Source of the DNA: a candidate division TA06 bacterium SM23_40 | GTDB taxonomy: Bacteria > LJUI01 > SM1-40 | NCBI GenBank assembly: GCA_001303705.1 | Contig: LJUI01000024.1 | Coordinates: 1 to 23,263 of the forward strand | Direction of reading: 5' to 3' | DNA length: 23,263 nucleotides | Shown: piece after piece, positions 7,423 through 14,580 of the stretch | How the letters are laid out: each line of letters starts with the position of its first letter | How positions within the stretch are numbered: position 1 is the first letter of the stretch | Notes under the pieces: model-generated | The model's input: only the letters and a program-made list of their open reading frames with translations | The model's database searches: none | Told to the model about the DNA's origin: nothing | Translations under genes and position numbers: made by a program

Positions 7423-7462
7423 AGATGAAGCTCGGGAACCATACATACAAGGGAGGAGGACG

Positions 7463-8956
7463 ATGACACTCGTCGGTTGGCTCATTCTGGCTGGCGCAAT
7501 AGTAGTCGCGCTTGGATTACTTGTCCTGGCCATGTGGAAGCAGTATCGCAAGGTGGGGCCGAACCAGGTCCTCATCATCTCCGGAGGCAGGCGGCGAACG
7601 GTCATCGACCGCGATGGCACGAAACGGAAGATCGGGTACCGCACGCACATCGGCGGCGGCACCTTCGTCCTCCCGTTTCTCGAAAGCGCCCAGGTCCTCT
7701 CGCTCGAGGTGTTCACGCTGGGTATCGAAACCCCAGAGGTCCTCACACAGGAGGGAGTCCCGATTCTCGCGCAGGGCCTTGCCCAGGTGAAGGTACGGGG
7801 CGATGAACACTCGATCCGTCTCGCAGCGGAGCAGTTTCTCGGGAAGGGACCAGAGGGAATCAGGGAGATTGCCAACCAGATCCTTGAAGGGCATATGCGG
7901 AATGTCATCGGCACGATGACGGTGCAGCAGATCTATCAGAATCGTGAGGACTTCGCACGTAAGGTCGTGGAGGCTGGTTCGCAGGACTACACTGCGATGG
8001 GTCTTCAGATCCTCTCATTCGCCCTCAAGGACATTGCAGACACGCAAGGATATATCGAGGCACTCGGAAAGCCGCAGGTGGCGGCAGTGAAGCGAGATGC
8101 CGCGATCGCCGAGGCGGAGACGGAACGGGACGCCACGATCAAGTCCGCCCTCGCACGCAAAGAGGGAGACGTCGTCAAGTTCCAGGCCGAGACCGAGGTT
8201 TCCGAAGCCAGCCGGGACTATGAGGCGAAGCGCGCCGAGTTCCAGGCCCTCATCAACAAGAAGCGGGCTGCAGCCGATCTTGCCTATGATCTGGAGCGCC
8301 ATCGGGTCGGCCAGGAGCTGAAGCTGGAAGAATACAAAGTCAAGATCGTCGAGAAGGAACAGGCAGCCATCGTCGAAGAGAAGGAGATCGAGCGCCGCGA
8401 GAAGGAACTCGAGGCGACCGTCAAGAAGCAGGCTGATGCGGAGAGGTATCGTGTGCAGGCGTTGGCCGATGCCGAGAGCTATCGGCTCGAGAGCGAGGCG
8501 AAGGGACGCACGGAGGCGAAGAAGCTCGAAGGAGCCGCCGCAGCCGAAGGGATTCGCGCGCACGGGTGGGCCGAGGCCGACGCGATGAGAAAGAAAGCCG
8601 AGGCCTGGCGGGAGTACAACGAGGCAGCAGTCTATCAGATGTTCGTCGAGATGCTCCCGCAGCTGGCTCGAGCCGTGGCCGAGCCGCTCTCGAAGGTCGA
8701 AAAGATCGTCCTTGTGGGGAGCGGAGATGGTCCGGGCGCATCGCAGATAACTGGCCAGGTGGCGAAGGTCCTGGCGCAGCTCCCGGTCGTGATCGAATCT
8801 CTCACCGGCATAGACATAAAGGCGATGCTTGAGAAGCGCACAGGCCAGCCGGGCGACCAAGCAGCTGGGATAGTGCCGTCAGACAGCGCCGCGACCGGCA
8901 AAGAGCCCGAAGAGGAGGGACCCCACCCCAGGACCGGGCGGCGGAAGGGCAACTGA
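7463..8956 (+). CDS. Flotillin-family SPFH-domain membrane scaffold protein
   Basis: A 497-residue protein. An N-terminal hydrophobic anchor (about 5-25) is followed by the SPFH domain, recognisable from VGPNQVLIISGGRRR through VLTQEGVPI, QFLGKGPEGIREIANQILEGHMR and MGLQILSFALKDIADTQGYIEALG. A long charged coiled coil follows (about 215-400), rich in EAE/AEA heptads. It then has the flotillin-type C-terminal oligomerisation region and a hydrophilic tail. Bacterial flotillins scaffold membrane microdomains and affect fluidity and signalling. The open frame extends upstream to 7355, but the ATG at 7463 is chosen because GGGAGGAGG lies just before it and the anchor starts there. The gene is 71 nt upstream of the aminotransferase-kinase fusion on the same strand, with no obvious promoter between them, so the two may be cotranscribed. 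The anchor has no cleavage site. Confidence 0.9.
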   Translation: MTLVGWLILAGAIVVALGLLVLAMWKQYRKVGPNQVLIISGGRRRTVIDRDGTKRKIGYRTHIGGGTFVLPFLESAQVLSLEVFTLGIETPEVLTQEGVPILAQGLAQVKVRGDEHSIRLAAEQFLGKGPEGIREIANQILEGHMRNVIGTMTVQQIYQNREDFARKVVEAGSQDYTAMGLQILSFALKDIADTQGYIEALGKPQVAAVKRDAAIAEAETERDATIKSALARKEGDVVKFQAETEVSEASRDYEAKRAEFQALINKKRAAADLAYDLERHRVGQELKLEEYKVKIVEKEQAAIVEEKEIERREKELEATVKKQADAERYRVQALADAESYRLESEAKGRTEAKKLEGAAAAEGIRAHGWAEADAMRKKAEAWREYNEAAVYQMFVEMLPQLARAVAEPLSKVEKIVLVGSGDGPGASQITGQVAKVLAQLPVVIESLTGIDIKAMLEKRTGQPGDQAAGIVPSDSAATGKEPEEEGPHPRTGRRKGN

Positions 8957-9027
8957 TCGAGTGACCAGTAGACGCGGCACTCGCCGGTGCCACCACCCGA
9001 CACGACGCGACGATGTGAGGAAGCCGT

Positions 9028-11457
9028 ATGATAGCTGAAAGGATCCAACGTATCGCACTCTCCCCGACGCTCAGGATCAACGCTACTGCCCTTGCGATGA
9101 AAGCGGAGGGGATAGATGTCGTCGACTTGAGCGTGGGGGAGCCGGACTTCCCCACTCCTGAGAACATCAAGGAGGCGGCAAAGCGGGCGATCGATAAGAA
9201 CATCACCAAGTACACTCCCAACGATGGCATTCCGGCGCTGAAGGAGGCGATCAGAAAGAAACTCCGCAACGAGAACGGTCTGGAGTATGGTCCGAAGGAA
9301 ATCATCGTCTCGTGCGGCGCCAAGCAATGCCTGTACAATCTCTCGGTGGCTCTGTACAACAAGGGAGAAGAGGCGATCATCCCTGCACCCTACTGGGTCT
9401 CGTATCCCCAGCAGGTGACTCTTGCCAAAGCGAACCCGGTGATCGTTCCAACCAAAGAGGAGAACGGATTCCGGATCACGCCTGAAGAGCTGAAGGCGGC
9501 GATCACTTTCAACACCAAGGCCCTCATCCTCAACAACCCCTGCAACCCCACCGGTACCGCCTATACCCGGGAGGAGCTCGAGCCCCTGATCGACATCGCC
9601 GTGGACGAAGGCATCTACATCATCGCGGACGAGATCTACGAGAAACTGGTCTATGACGACTTTCGCTTCACGAGCGCCGCCTCCCTCGGCCCGCAGATCA
9701 AGGAGCGCGCGATCGTCATCAACGGCGTTTCCAAGGCCTACTCCATGACCGGGTGGCGGATCGGGTACGCTGCCGGCCCCAAGGAGATCATCGCGGCGAT
9801 GGACAAGGTCCAGAGTCACAACACTTCGAACGCGCCCTCCATCTCGCAGATGGCGAGTCTCGAGGCGTTGACCGGACCGCAGACCGACATCCCGAAGATG
9901 GTCGCCGAGTTCCAGCGGCGCCGCAATTATGTCCTCCATCGGCTCCAGTCGCTCAGAGATGTCTCGTGCATGGTGCCGCGCGGCGCGTTCTATGTCTTCC
10001 CCAATTTCAGCGCCTACTTCGACAAAGAATTCAAGGGGATGGAGATACGGAACTCCTATGGCCTTGCCTACTATCTGCTCAAGAACGCCTTGGTCGCCAT
10101 CGTTCCCGGCGATGCCTTCGGTGCCGAGGGATTCATCCGCATCTCATACGCAACATCGATGGAGAATCTCGAGAGGGGCATGGACCGCATCATCGAAGCC
10201 GTCTCGAAATTGGAGAAGACGAGGAGAGTGCGCAAGGTCGCTCTCTCCAACGTGATGACGAAAGAACGCTCACTTGCGCCTACCGAGACTGACGTGAGTA
10301 TGGAGATGCGCAATGCGCTCGTGGGCGAGGTGGAGGCTCACCTCCGATATGACAACTACTACGAGTGGAATGCCAACATCGCCGGCGTCGTCACCCAGCT
10401 GAGGACGAACGACCACCATCTGTACGATTTCTGGATGGAGAACTGGTATCCTGCGCCGCTCGAGGCAGATCTCGAACCGCACGGCATCATCTATGCTGTC
10501 GACGGGATCCCCGGACGCGAGCCCCGCGCGTTCTACAACTCGGAGTCGAAGAGCGGAATCATCATCAACACCACCTACTATGCCCAACTCAGAGCGTGGG
10601 CGATCGGGATTGTCACCGACATCACAGAGCGCCTGTTCGATGTCCACTCAGTTCACGGAGCCTGCCTCGATTTCGATGGCACCGGTCTCCTCATTATTTC
10701 CCCTCCGGGGACCGGACGCTCCACCCACCTGTACGGCCTGCTGAGCCGACCTCACGCTCGCCTCCTCTCTGATGATTGGGTCACCATCAGATATCGCGGC
10801 CAGGAGGCGATCGCCGACATCCCCGAGCGCAAGTTCTATGTCGAGACTGATATCGCCCGAAAGCACCGCGAGCTCATTGATCTATTCGATCGCAGTCGGT
10901 GCGAGAACGTGATCACTCGAAAGGACGACTGCACGGATGAAGCCTGCCTGCGCGAGGATGTCTGCCGACTCGACCGAGGTGATCCCCACTGCTACTGGGC
11001 TTCAGGCACCTCAAGGGCCATGCTCGATCCATACTGGATCGGCGGCCCGGAAAAGCACGTCAAGCGGACGACCACCCGCTGGGTGCTGGTTCTGAAGAGG
11101 GACACCAGCTCGCCGCCGCTTGCCGAGCTATCTCCGGAAAACGCGGTCGAGGCTCTCGTCGAGGGCAAGTATCCAGTTGGCGCCAGGGTCTCTTCCACCC
11201 CCTCCTCGGGATTCGGGCCAGCGGGGCGGACTGCACTCGTGGGAGTGAGCGCCGGCGGAGGGGGAGGCCTGTGGAGCGCGACAAAGGAGCCGTTCTACAA
11301 TCCCTACCTCCTAGTGCGGACCGACGAGCGGCTCGAACTCCAGAGACGGTTCTTCCAGCGGCTCGCCGCCGCGGCGTCATGGTACCATGTAAACACTGGC
11401 GTGGAGGCTCCGGAGGAGATCCAGAGGCGGATTATCGAGATGATCGGCAGCGAGTGA
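9028..11457 (+). CDS. Aspartate aminotransferase fused to a HprK/PEPCK-superfamily P-loop domain
   Basis: 809 residues in one uninterrupted frame. Residues 1-400 are a complete class I (subgroup Ib-type) aspartate aminotransferase: VGEPDFPTP, NNPCNPTG (169-176), D201-E-I-Y204, PLP lysine K236 in SKAYSMTGWR, and FIRISYATS with the carboxylate-binding R371. This half should interconvert aspartate/2-oxoglutarate and oxaloacetate/glutamate. Residues 430-809 resemble the HprK/PEPCK kinase fold: SVHG (H543), GTGLLIISPPGTGRST (551-566) as P-loop, SDDWV (581-585), then PEPCK-like ELSPENAVEALVEG and, near the end, YHVNTG. The P-loop Lys is Arg (R564), and the PEPCK active-site lysine pair has no clear counterpart. 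Five cysteines cluster at 625-655. An in-frame ATG at 10255 could give a separate second domain but has no good ribosome binding site. TGAGGAAG precedes the ATG at 9028. Nucleotide or substrate use by the second half is unknown. Confidence 0.85.
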   Translation: MIAERIQRIALSPTLRINATALAMKAEGIDVVDLSVGEPDFPTPENIKEAAKRAIDKNITKYTPNDGIPALKEAIRKKLRNENGLEYGPKEIIVSCGAKQCLYNLSVALYNKGEEAIIPAPYWVSYPQQVTLAKANPVIVPTKEENGFRITPEELKAAITFNTKALILNNPCNPTGTAYTREELEPLIDIAVDEGIYIIADEIYEKLVYDDFRFTSAASLGPQIKERAIVINGVSKAYSMTGWRIGYAAGPKEIIAAMDKVQSHNTSNAPSISQMASLEALTGPQTDIPKMVAEFQRRRNYVLHRLQSLRDVSCMVPRGAFYVFPNFSAYFDKEFKGMEIRNSYGLAYYLLKNALVAIVPGDAFGAEGFIRISYATSMENLERGMDRIIEAVSKLEKTRRVRKVALSNVMTKERSLAPTETDVSMEMRNALVGEVEAHLRYDNYYEWNANIAGVVTQLRTNDHHLYDFWMENWYPAPLEADLEPHGIIYAVDGIPGREPRAFYNSESKSGIIINTTYYAQLRAWAIGIVTDITERLFDVHSVHGACLDFDGTGLLIISPPGTGRSTHLYGLLSRPHARLLSDDWVTIRYRGQEAIADIPERKFYVETDIARKHRELIDLFDRSRCENVITRKDDCTDEACLREDVCRLDRGDPHCYWASGTSRAMLDPYWIGGPEKHVKRTTTRWVLVLKRDTSSPPLAELSPENAVEALVEGKYPVGARVSSTPSSGFGPAGRTALVGVSAGGGGGLWSATKEPFYNPYLLVRTDERLELQRRFFQRLAAAASWYHVNTGVEAPEEIQRRIIEMIGSE

Positions 11458-11484
11458 CCACCCCGGTGCTCGCGATCAGGCACT

Positions 11485-11560
11485 GTACAGATCGGCGCGG
11501 AACTGGTTACTATGACAGTTGGGGCACGGACCCTGAAGGTTTGTGCCCCCAGTTCTGTAC
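11485..11560. terminator. Nested inverted repeat between convergent genes
   Basis: GTACAG (11485-11490) pairs with CTGTAC (11555-11560), GAACTGG (11500-11506) with CCAGTTC (11549-11555), and GGGGCAC (11521-11527) with GTGCCCC (11543-11549). Neighbouring arms share one base, so the stems compete slightly. It fills the gap between the fusion gene (stop 11457) and the convergent membrane protein gene (stop 11573). A bidirectional terminator is likely; an extragenic palindromic element is the alternative. Confidence 0.5.
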
Positions 11561-11572
11561 TATGGCACCGGC

Positions 11573-11950
11573 TCACCTGGATTTCGTCACAAAAAGCCCG
11601 GTGAGATAGGTGACCAGGAAGATCGAGGCGAACGGAATCCATGTTCCCACAACACTGGAGAACATCTCGAGACTTCTCAGAATCAGGAGAGCGACGACGA
11701 ACAGATCCATGAAGACTACCAAGGCGATGAATATGATCGCAGTCTGCAGCGGAGCCGTGTAGCCAAACCTATTGAAGTAGATGAGGGCCACTAACAGGGA
11801 GGCAAGAGGAGCAACGATTGCATGGACCAGGAGCGTCCTCTCCACGGACGCAACCGCCATCCCGATCCACATCGTCGATCCGCATGCAACCCAGATGGCG
11901 AACGCATGCGCAAGGATAGTGATGACCCTCCAGGCGCTCCCGCTCTTCAT
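11573..11950 (-). CDS. Four-helix integral membrane protein, function unknown
   Basis: 125 residues with four predicted transmembrane segments (about 9-32, 38-58, 68-92 and 100-121). Notable conserved-looking stretches are HAFAIWVACGSTMWIGMAV, FGYTAPLQTAIIF and GTWIPFASIFLVTYLTG. I believe related uncharacterised membrane proteins exist but know no function. Its ATG overlaps the stop of the DUF3795 gene in an ATGA junction (11947-11950), so the two are translationally coupled; AAGGGGA lies inside the upstream gene as its ribosome binding site. The coupling suggests the cysteine-rich protein and this membrane protein act together. Confidence 0.78.
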   Translation of the reverse strand: MKSGSAWRVITILAHAFAIWVACGSTMWIGMAVASVERTLLVHAIVAPLASLLVALIYFNRFGYTAPLQTAIIFIALVVFMDLFVVALLILRSLEMFSSVVGTWIPFASIFLVTYLTGLFVTKSR

Positions 11951-12423
11951 GGCGTCCCCTTCTCGAGGTCGCTCTCTTCATCCTTACAGCTATAGAGCGT
12001 CGCTCCACATGCCCCGCATTCCTTCTCATACCACGCGGATCCGACGCCGCACTCCGGACAGCTCCATCTCGACTTCTGTTCGGCCAGCCAGTCATCGAGG
12101 CCACGCTCACGGATGGCCTCCAGGTTCTTCAACACTATAGAGTGGTGCGCACACTCATCATCCTTGAACGCTACCAGGCGTTTGCAGGGGAATTCGCTGC
12201 AGTCAAAGCAGAACTCGACATCCTCATCCTCCGCACACTTCTTGATATCGCAGCTTGTGCAGAATGATGAGAGCGTCTCCGTCTTACAGCCGTGGCACCG
12301 CAGATCCTCGGGCTTCATCTTCCACTCTCCCGCGACCTCCTCAACCCTGCCGTCTCTGTTGGCACGAAGGACGGGGCATGCGCCGCAGTACAGACCGCAG
12401 TACGAATCGTATCTCAACTCCAT
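11947..12423 (-). CDS. DUF3795-family cysteine-rich protein with C-terminal zinc-ribbon-like segment
   Basis: 158 residues. The N-terminus YDSYCGLYCGACPVL, followed by CHGC, CTSC-D-IKKC and FCFDCSEFPCKRL, is the signature of DUF3795 proteins, which are small cysteine-rich presumed metal-binding proteins of unknown function. The C-terminal part adds CPECG...CGAC, a zinc-ribbon-like pair. The frame is open to 12630, but upstream residues have no cysteine motif, and the ATG at 12423 gives the usual N-terminus with GAGGGA about 9 nt before it. It is cotranscribed and coupled (ATGA) to the membrane protein downstream. Cofactor (zinc or iron-sulfur) and partners cannot be decided from sequence. Confidence 0.85.
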   Translation of the reverse strand: MELRYDSYCGLYCGACPVLRANRDGRVEEVAGEWKMKPEDLRCHGCKTETLSSFCTSCDIKKCAEDEDVEFCFDCSEFPCKRLVAFKDDECAHHSIVLKNLEAIRERGLDDWLAEQKSRWSCPECGVGSAWYEKECGACGATLYSCKDEESDLEKGTP

Positions 12424-12611
12424 TGTTCCATCCCTCTGTTGTGTGGCCCTCGCTGAAGCCAGCGGGCCGCTTCTCCCCTCATCACTCCTCGCACCGAGAC
12501 TGACAGCCCAGGCATCTCGCGGACGGACCATCATCTCACTCGCACGGAGACCGGCGAGGCCGCCGGATACGGTGATCGCCGCTGCGAACCCGGAGCGAGC
12601 CGGTGGATACA

Positions 12612-12640
12612 ACGATATGTCTTGTCTCACGCTGCGTCAA
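12612..12640 (-). promoter_or_regulatory. Promoter for the DUF3795/membrane protein pair
   Basis: On the minus strand: TTGACG (12640-12635), a 17-bp spacer, TATCGT (12617-12612). The leader would be about 180 nt. Confidence 0.4.
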
Positions 12641-12787
12641 TAGTCTTCCCCCTCTTGTCTACAGTACTACCCGGCCGGCCGCCGGATGGTAGTTCGGCGG
12701 GCCCGGGCGGAGAAGGTGCACACGCTCTGAACCAGGCCGCAGACCGGGAATGGCCGGAGAGAACCACAAGGGAAGGAGATGAAATGC

Positions 12788-12816
12788 TTGACGGTCTGCG
12801 GTGCAGGTGCTAGATT
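12788..12816 (+). promoter_or_regulatory. Promoter for the membrane-fusion lipoprotein gene
   Basis: TTGACG at 12788-12793, a 17-bp spacer, TAGATT at 12811-12816. An alternative -10, TATAAC at 12838-12843, has only a weak -35. Confidence 0.45.
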
Positions 12817-12911
12817 CAGCTGCCGGTGCAACAGTGATATAACTGATTGAATCCATGTCTCACTCACGCGATCCTACTCGCGTACGCATCATCTCAGGGG
12901 AGGCGACGATC

Positions 12912-14003
12912 ATGAGCAGATCCTATCAACTCCTCGCATGTGCCGCACTCCTTTTCATGGTCGTTGGATGCAGAGGAGGCGGGGAACCTGAACCCCAGCC
13001 CACTCCCGTCCCGGGTATGGGGACTACGCCGGTCGTTGTGGAAGAGATCTTCCCCAGCCCCCTGCAGCAGACCATCCAGACGGCCGGAACGATCGAGCCG
13101 ATGGCCCAATCCACACTCTATGCGGGAATCGAGGGACAGGTGATCGGCATCACCCAGGGTGCCAACAGTGCCGTCAGGAGAGGGGACCTCCTCGTCGAGA
13201 TAGACTCGCCTGCTTTGCGTCTGGAAATCGAACGCGCCGAGAGCGACATCCAGAATATGGAGTCGGAGGTGAAGGAGGCCGAACGAGTGCACGACGAGAA
13301 GAAAGCACTTCACGCACGGTATGCTATTCCCTGGTCGGAGCTCAGGCAGGCCGAGATAGCGCTGGAGGCGTCAACAGCGACTCTCGACTCAGCACGCGCT
13401 GCCCTCGATACACTCCTCGTAGCATTCGATGAGACAAAGATCTCCAGCCCGATTGCGGGCACGATAACCCGCATGCAGGTCGAGGTCGGCGATTCGGTCT
13501 CCCGGGGTCAGTCTCTGTGTACTGTCTCGGACATGTCACGCATCAGAATGAAACTCGACGTGCCCGGACGGGATGCCGCCTCGCTCGACAAAGACCAGGA
13601 AGTTACGATCAGAACCGACGCCCGCCCCGGCGCGGAGTTCAGCGCACACGTCGCGAACATCGCCTCGGCCCCGGATCCGCAACCCGGCAACGTGCTGGTC
13701 ACAGTCGTTGTCGATAATCCTCGGGGGAGACTCTCTACGGGACGAACAGGACCCGTCCGCATTTTGGGACGCAAGGTCCGCGATGCACTGGCCGTGCCGA
13801 GCGATGCCGTTGTCGAGCGCAACGGAAGAGAGGTAGTCTACATTGCGGACGGGGATACTGCCGTAGAACGTCCGGTCAGGCTGGGCATCAGCGATGGGAA
13901 ACGCATCGAAGTACTGGAAGGTGTTGCCGAGTGGGACTACGTGGTCATATCCGGCCAGGAAGATCTGGAGCCCGGCACAGCCCTCAGTCTTCCCGAACCC
14001 TAG
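12912..14003 (+). CDS. HlyD/RND-type membrane-fusion protein, lipoprotein
   Basis: 363 residues. The N-terminus MSRSYQLLACAALLFMVVGC is a lipoprotein signal with lipobox VVGC (Cys20), followed by a Pro/Glu linker. The rest follows the periplasmic adaptor plan: a lipoyl-like half (AGIEGQVIGI, VRRGDLLVEIDSP), an alpha hairpin (about 95-165), the second lipoyl half (ISSPIAGTITRMQVEVGDSVSRGQSL), a beta barrel, and a membrane-proximal domain ending VVISGQEDLEPGTAL. Such adaptors link an inner-membrane RND or ABC exporter to an outer-membrane channel. No RND pump or TolC-like gene is in the window; the likely partner is the heterodimeric ABC exporter at 19080-22649. The frame is open to 12855, but GGGGAGG at 12897-12903 and the signal peptide select the ATG at 12912. 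A decayed second copy lies at 16422-16721. Confidence 0.88.
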   Translation: MSRSYQLLACAALLFMVVGCRGGGEPEPQPTPVPGMGTTPVVVEEIFPSPLQQTIQTAGTIEPMAQSTLYAGIEGQVIGITQGANSAVRRGDLLVEIDSPALRLEIERAESDIQNMESEVKEAERVHDEKKALHARYAIPWSELRQAEIALEASTATLDSARAALDTLLVAFDETKISSPIAGTITRMQVEVGDSVSRGQSLCTVSDMSRIRMKLDVPGRDAASLDKDQEVTIRTDARPGAEFSAHVANIASAPDPQPGNVLVTVVVDNPRGRLSTGRTGPVRILGRKVRDALAVPSDAVVERNGREVVYIADGDTAVERPVRLGISDGKRIEVLEGVAEWDYVVISGQEDLEPGTALSLPEP

Positions 14004-14081
14004 TCCAGGAATCCCGGACAGTGGAACTCAATTCGCGGACCCTGCCTCCTCTCGCGTCGATTGCCGCGCGCAATCACATCG

Positions 14082-14212
14082 CGGCGAATTCGAGGTCGCT
14101 CCGCCGCCCCTCAGTAACGAGGAAGTCCCGGTACGTGTCACACCGCCCGGCCAGCTCATCGTCCGTCCCTCCATCGACAAGCCGACCGTCATGGAAGATG
14201 AATACCGTCAGC
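14082..14212 (-). pseudogene. 3' remnant of an ABC exporter ATP-binding/permease gene
   Basis: On the minus strand this stretch encodes FHDGRLVDGGTDDELAGRC followed by DTYRDFLVTEGRRSDLEFAA and a stop. It matches almost residue for residue the last 40 or so codons of the intact exporter gene at 19080-20849. Before this point the match is lost through an apparent small deletion and frameshift near 14205-14215, and no Walker or signature motifs follow. It lies about 80 nt after the MFP stop, in the same convergent orientation that the intact exporter has to the MFP remnant. It is therefore the stub of a duplicated gene, not an independent coding region. Confidence 0.85.
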
Positions 14213-14448
14213 GATAACCCCAGAAGATGTTCTCTACCTAGTCAACTCACTCCGACCCAGTTCAATGGCCAATCTGGCCCCTACCGAATGGTTTGGATAC
14301 TTCGTGACTCTCGACTGGCATTGCTGGAACCCGCCAAGCCACCTCGGTCTCGCTACGCCCCCAAAAGCAGCGGGCCACTGGTCACCTGCGTGCTCACGCG
14401 ATTGACTGGCGAGTTCGAAAAGAACGCCGGGTCCCAGAGAATTCTGAC
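14213..14448. other. Gene-free stretch between the ABC remnant and the first GT-C gene
   Basis: No supported gene. I looked for continuation of the ABC exporter homology beyond 14212 and found none by eye; it may be degraded beyond recognition or replaced. Confidence 0.4.
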
Positions 14449-14477
14449 TTGACGCTTGTGCGATTGAATGGTACTAT
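14449..14477 (+). promoter_or_regulatory. Promoter for the first GT-C glycosyltransferase gene
   Basis: TTGACG at 14449-14454, a 17-bp spacer, TACTAT at 14472-14477. Transcription would start near 14484, inside the open frame but upstream of the ATG at 14581. This supports the downstream start. Confidence 0.55.
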
Positions 14478-14580
14478 CCGGGCCCCAGACAGCTCAGGAA
14501 GCTCAGGATTCGCGTTCGATGCTAGTAGCCTGACGGTTGAGAAGGACGGGTTAACAGTACTACAGGAGGTAGCGGCCTCC

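Larger units (their letters stand above)
6877..7462. other. Divergent intergenic region between PEPCK and flotillin genes
   Basis: 586 nt without a supported gene. It holds a minus-strand promoter for the PEPCK gene (7022-7050), a plus-strand promoter for the flotillin gene (7165-7193) and a long structured flotillin leader (7200-7462). Short open frames here have no ribosome binding sites or recognisable products. Confidence 0.55.
12424..12911. other. Divergent intergenic region, promoters in both directions
   Basis: 488 nt without a supported gene. It holds the minus-strand promoter for the DUF3795 pair (12612-12640), a GC-rich stem CCGCCG/CGGCGG (12679-12684 with 12695-12700) and the plus-strand promoter for the MFP gene (12788-12816). 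Confidence 0.5.

Noticed and set aside
8015-8860. 281-codon minus-strand open frame rich in Leu/Arg
   Set aside because: It is the reverse complement of the flotillin coiled coil (Glu/Ala/Lys codons); no domain is recognisable.
8635-9939. Long open frame (434 codons) on the minus strand across the flotillin/aminotransferase junction
   Set aside because: It is antisense to two well-supported genes, has no ribosome binding site or recognisable domain, and reflects high-GC codon structure.
9028-11457. The fusion as two adjacent genes joined by a sequencing error
   Set aside because: The linker (about 400-430) is open, has ordinary codon use and shows no overlapping start/stop or good ribosome binding site at the in-frame ATG (10255). 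An error cannot be fully excluded without reads.
14213-14448. Further ABC exporter sequence beyond the 3' stub
   Set aside because: No match to the Walker or signature regions of the intact gene could be seen on either strand.
13931-14452. 173-codon plus-strand open frame covering the ABC stub
   Set aside because: It starts inside the MFP gene in another frame, and its middle is the antisense of the ABC remnant.
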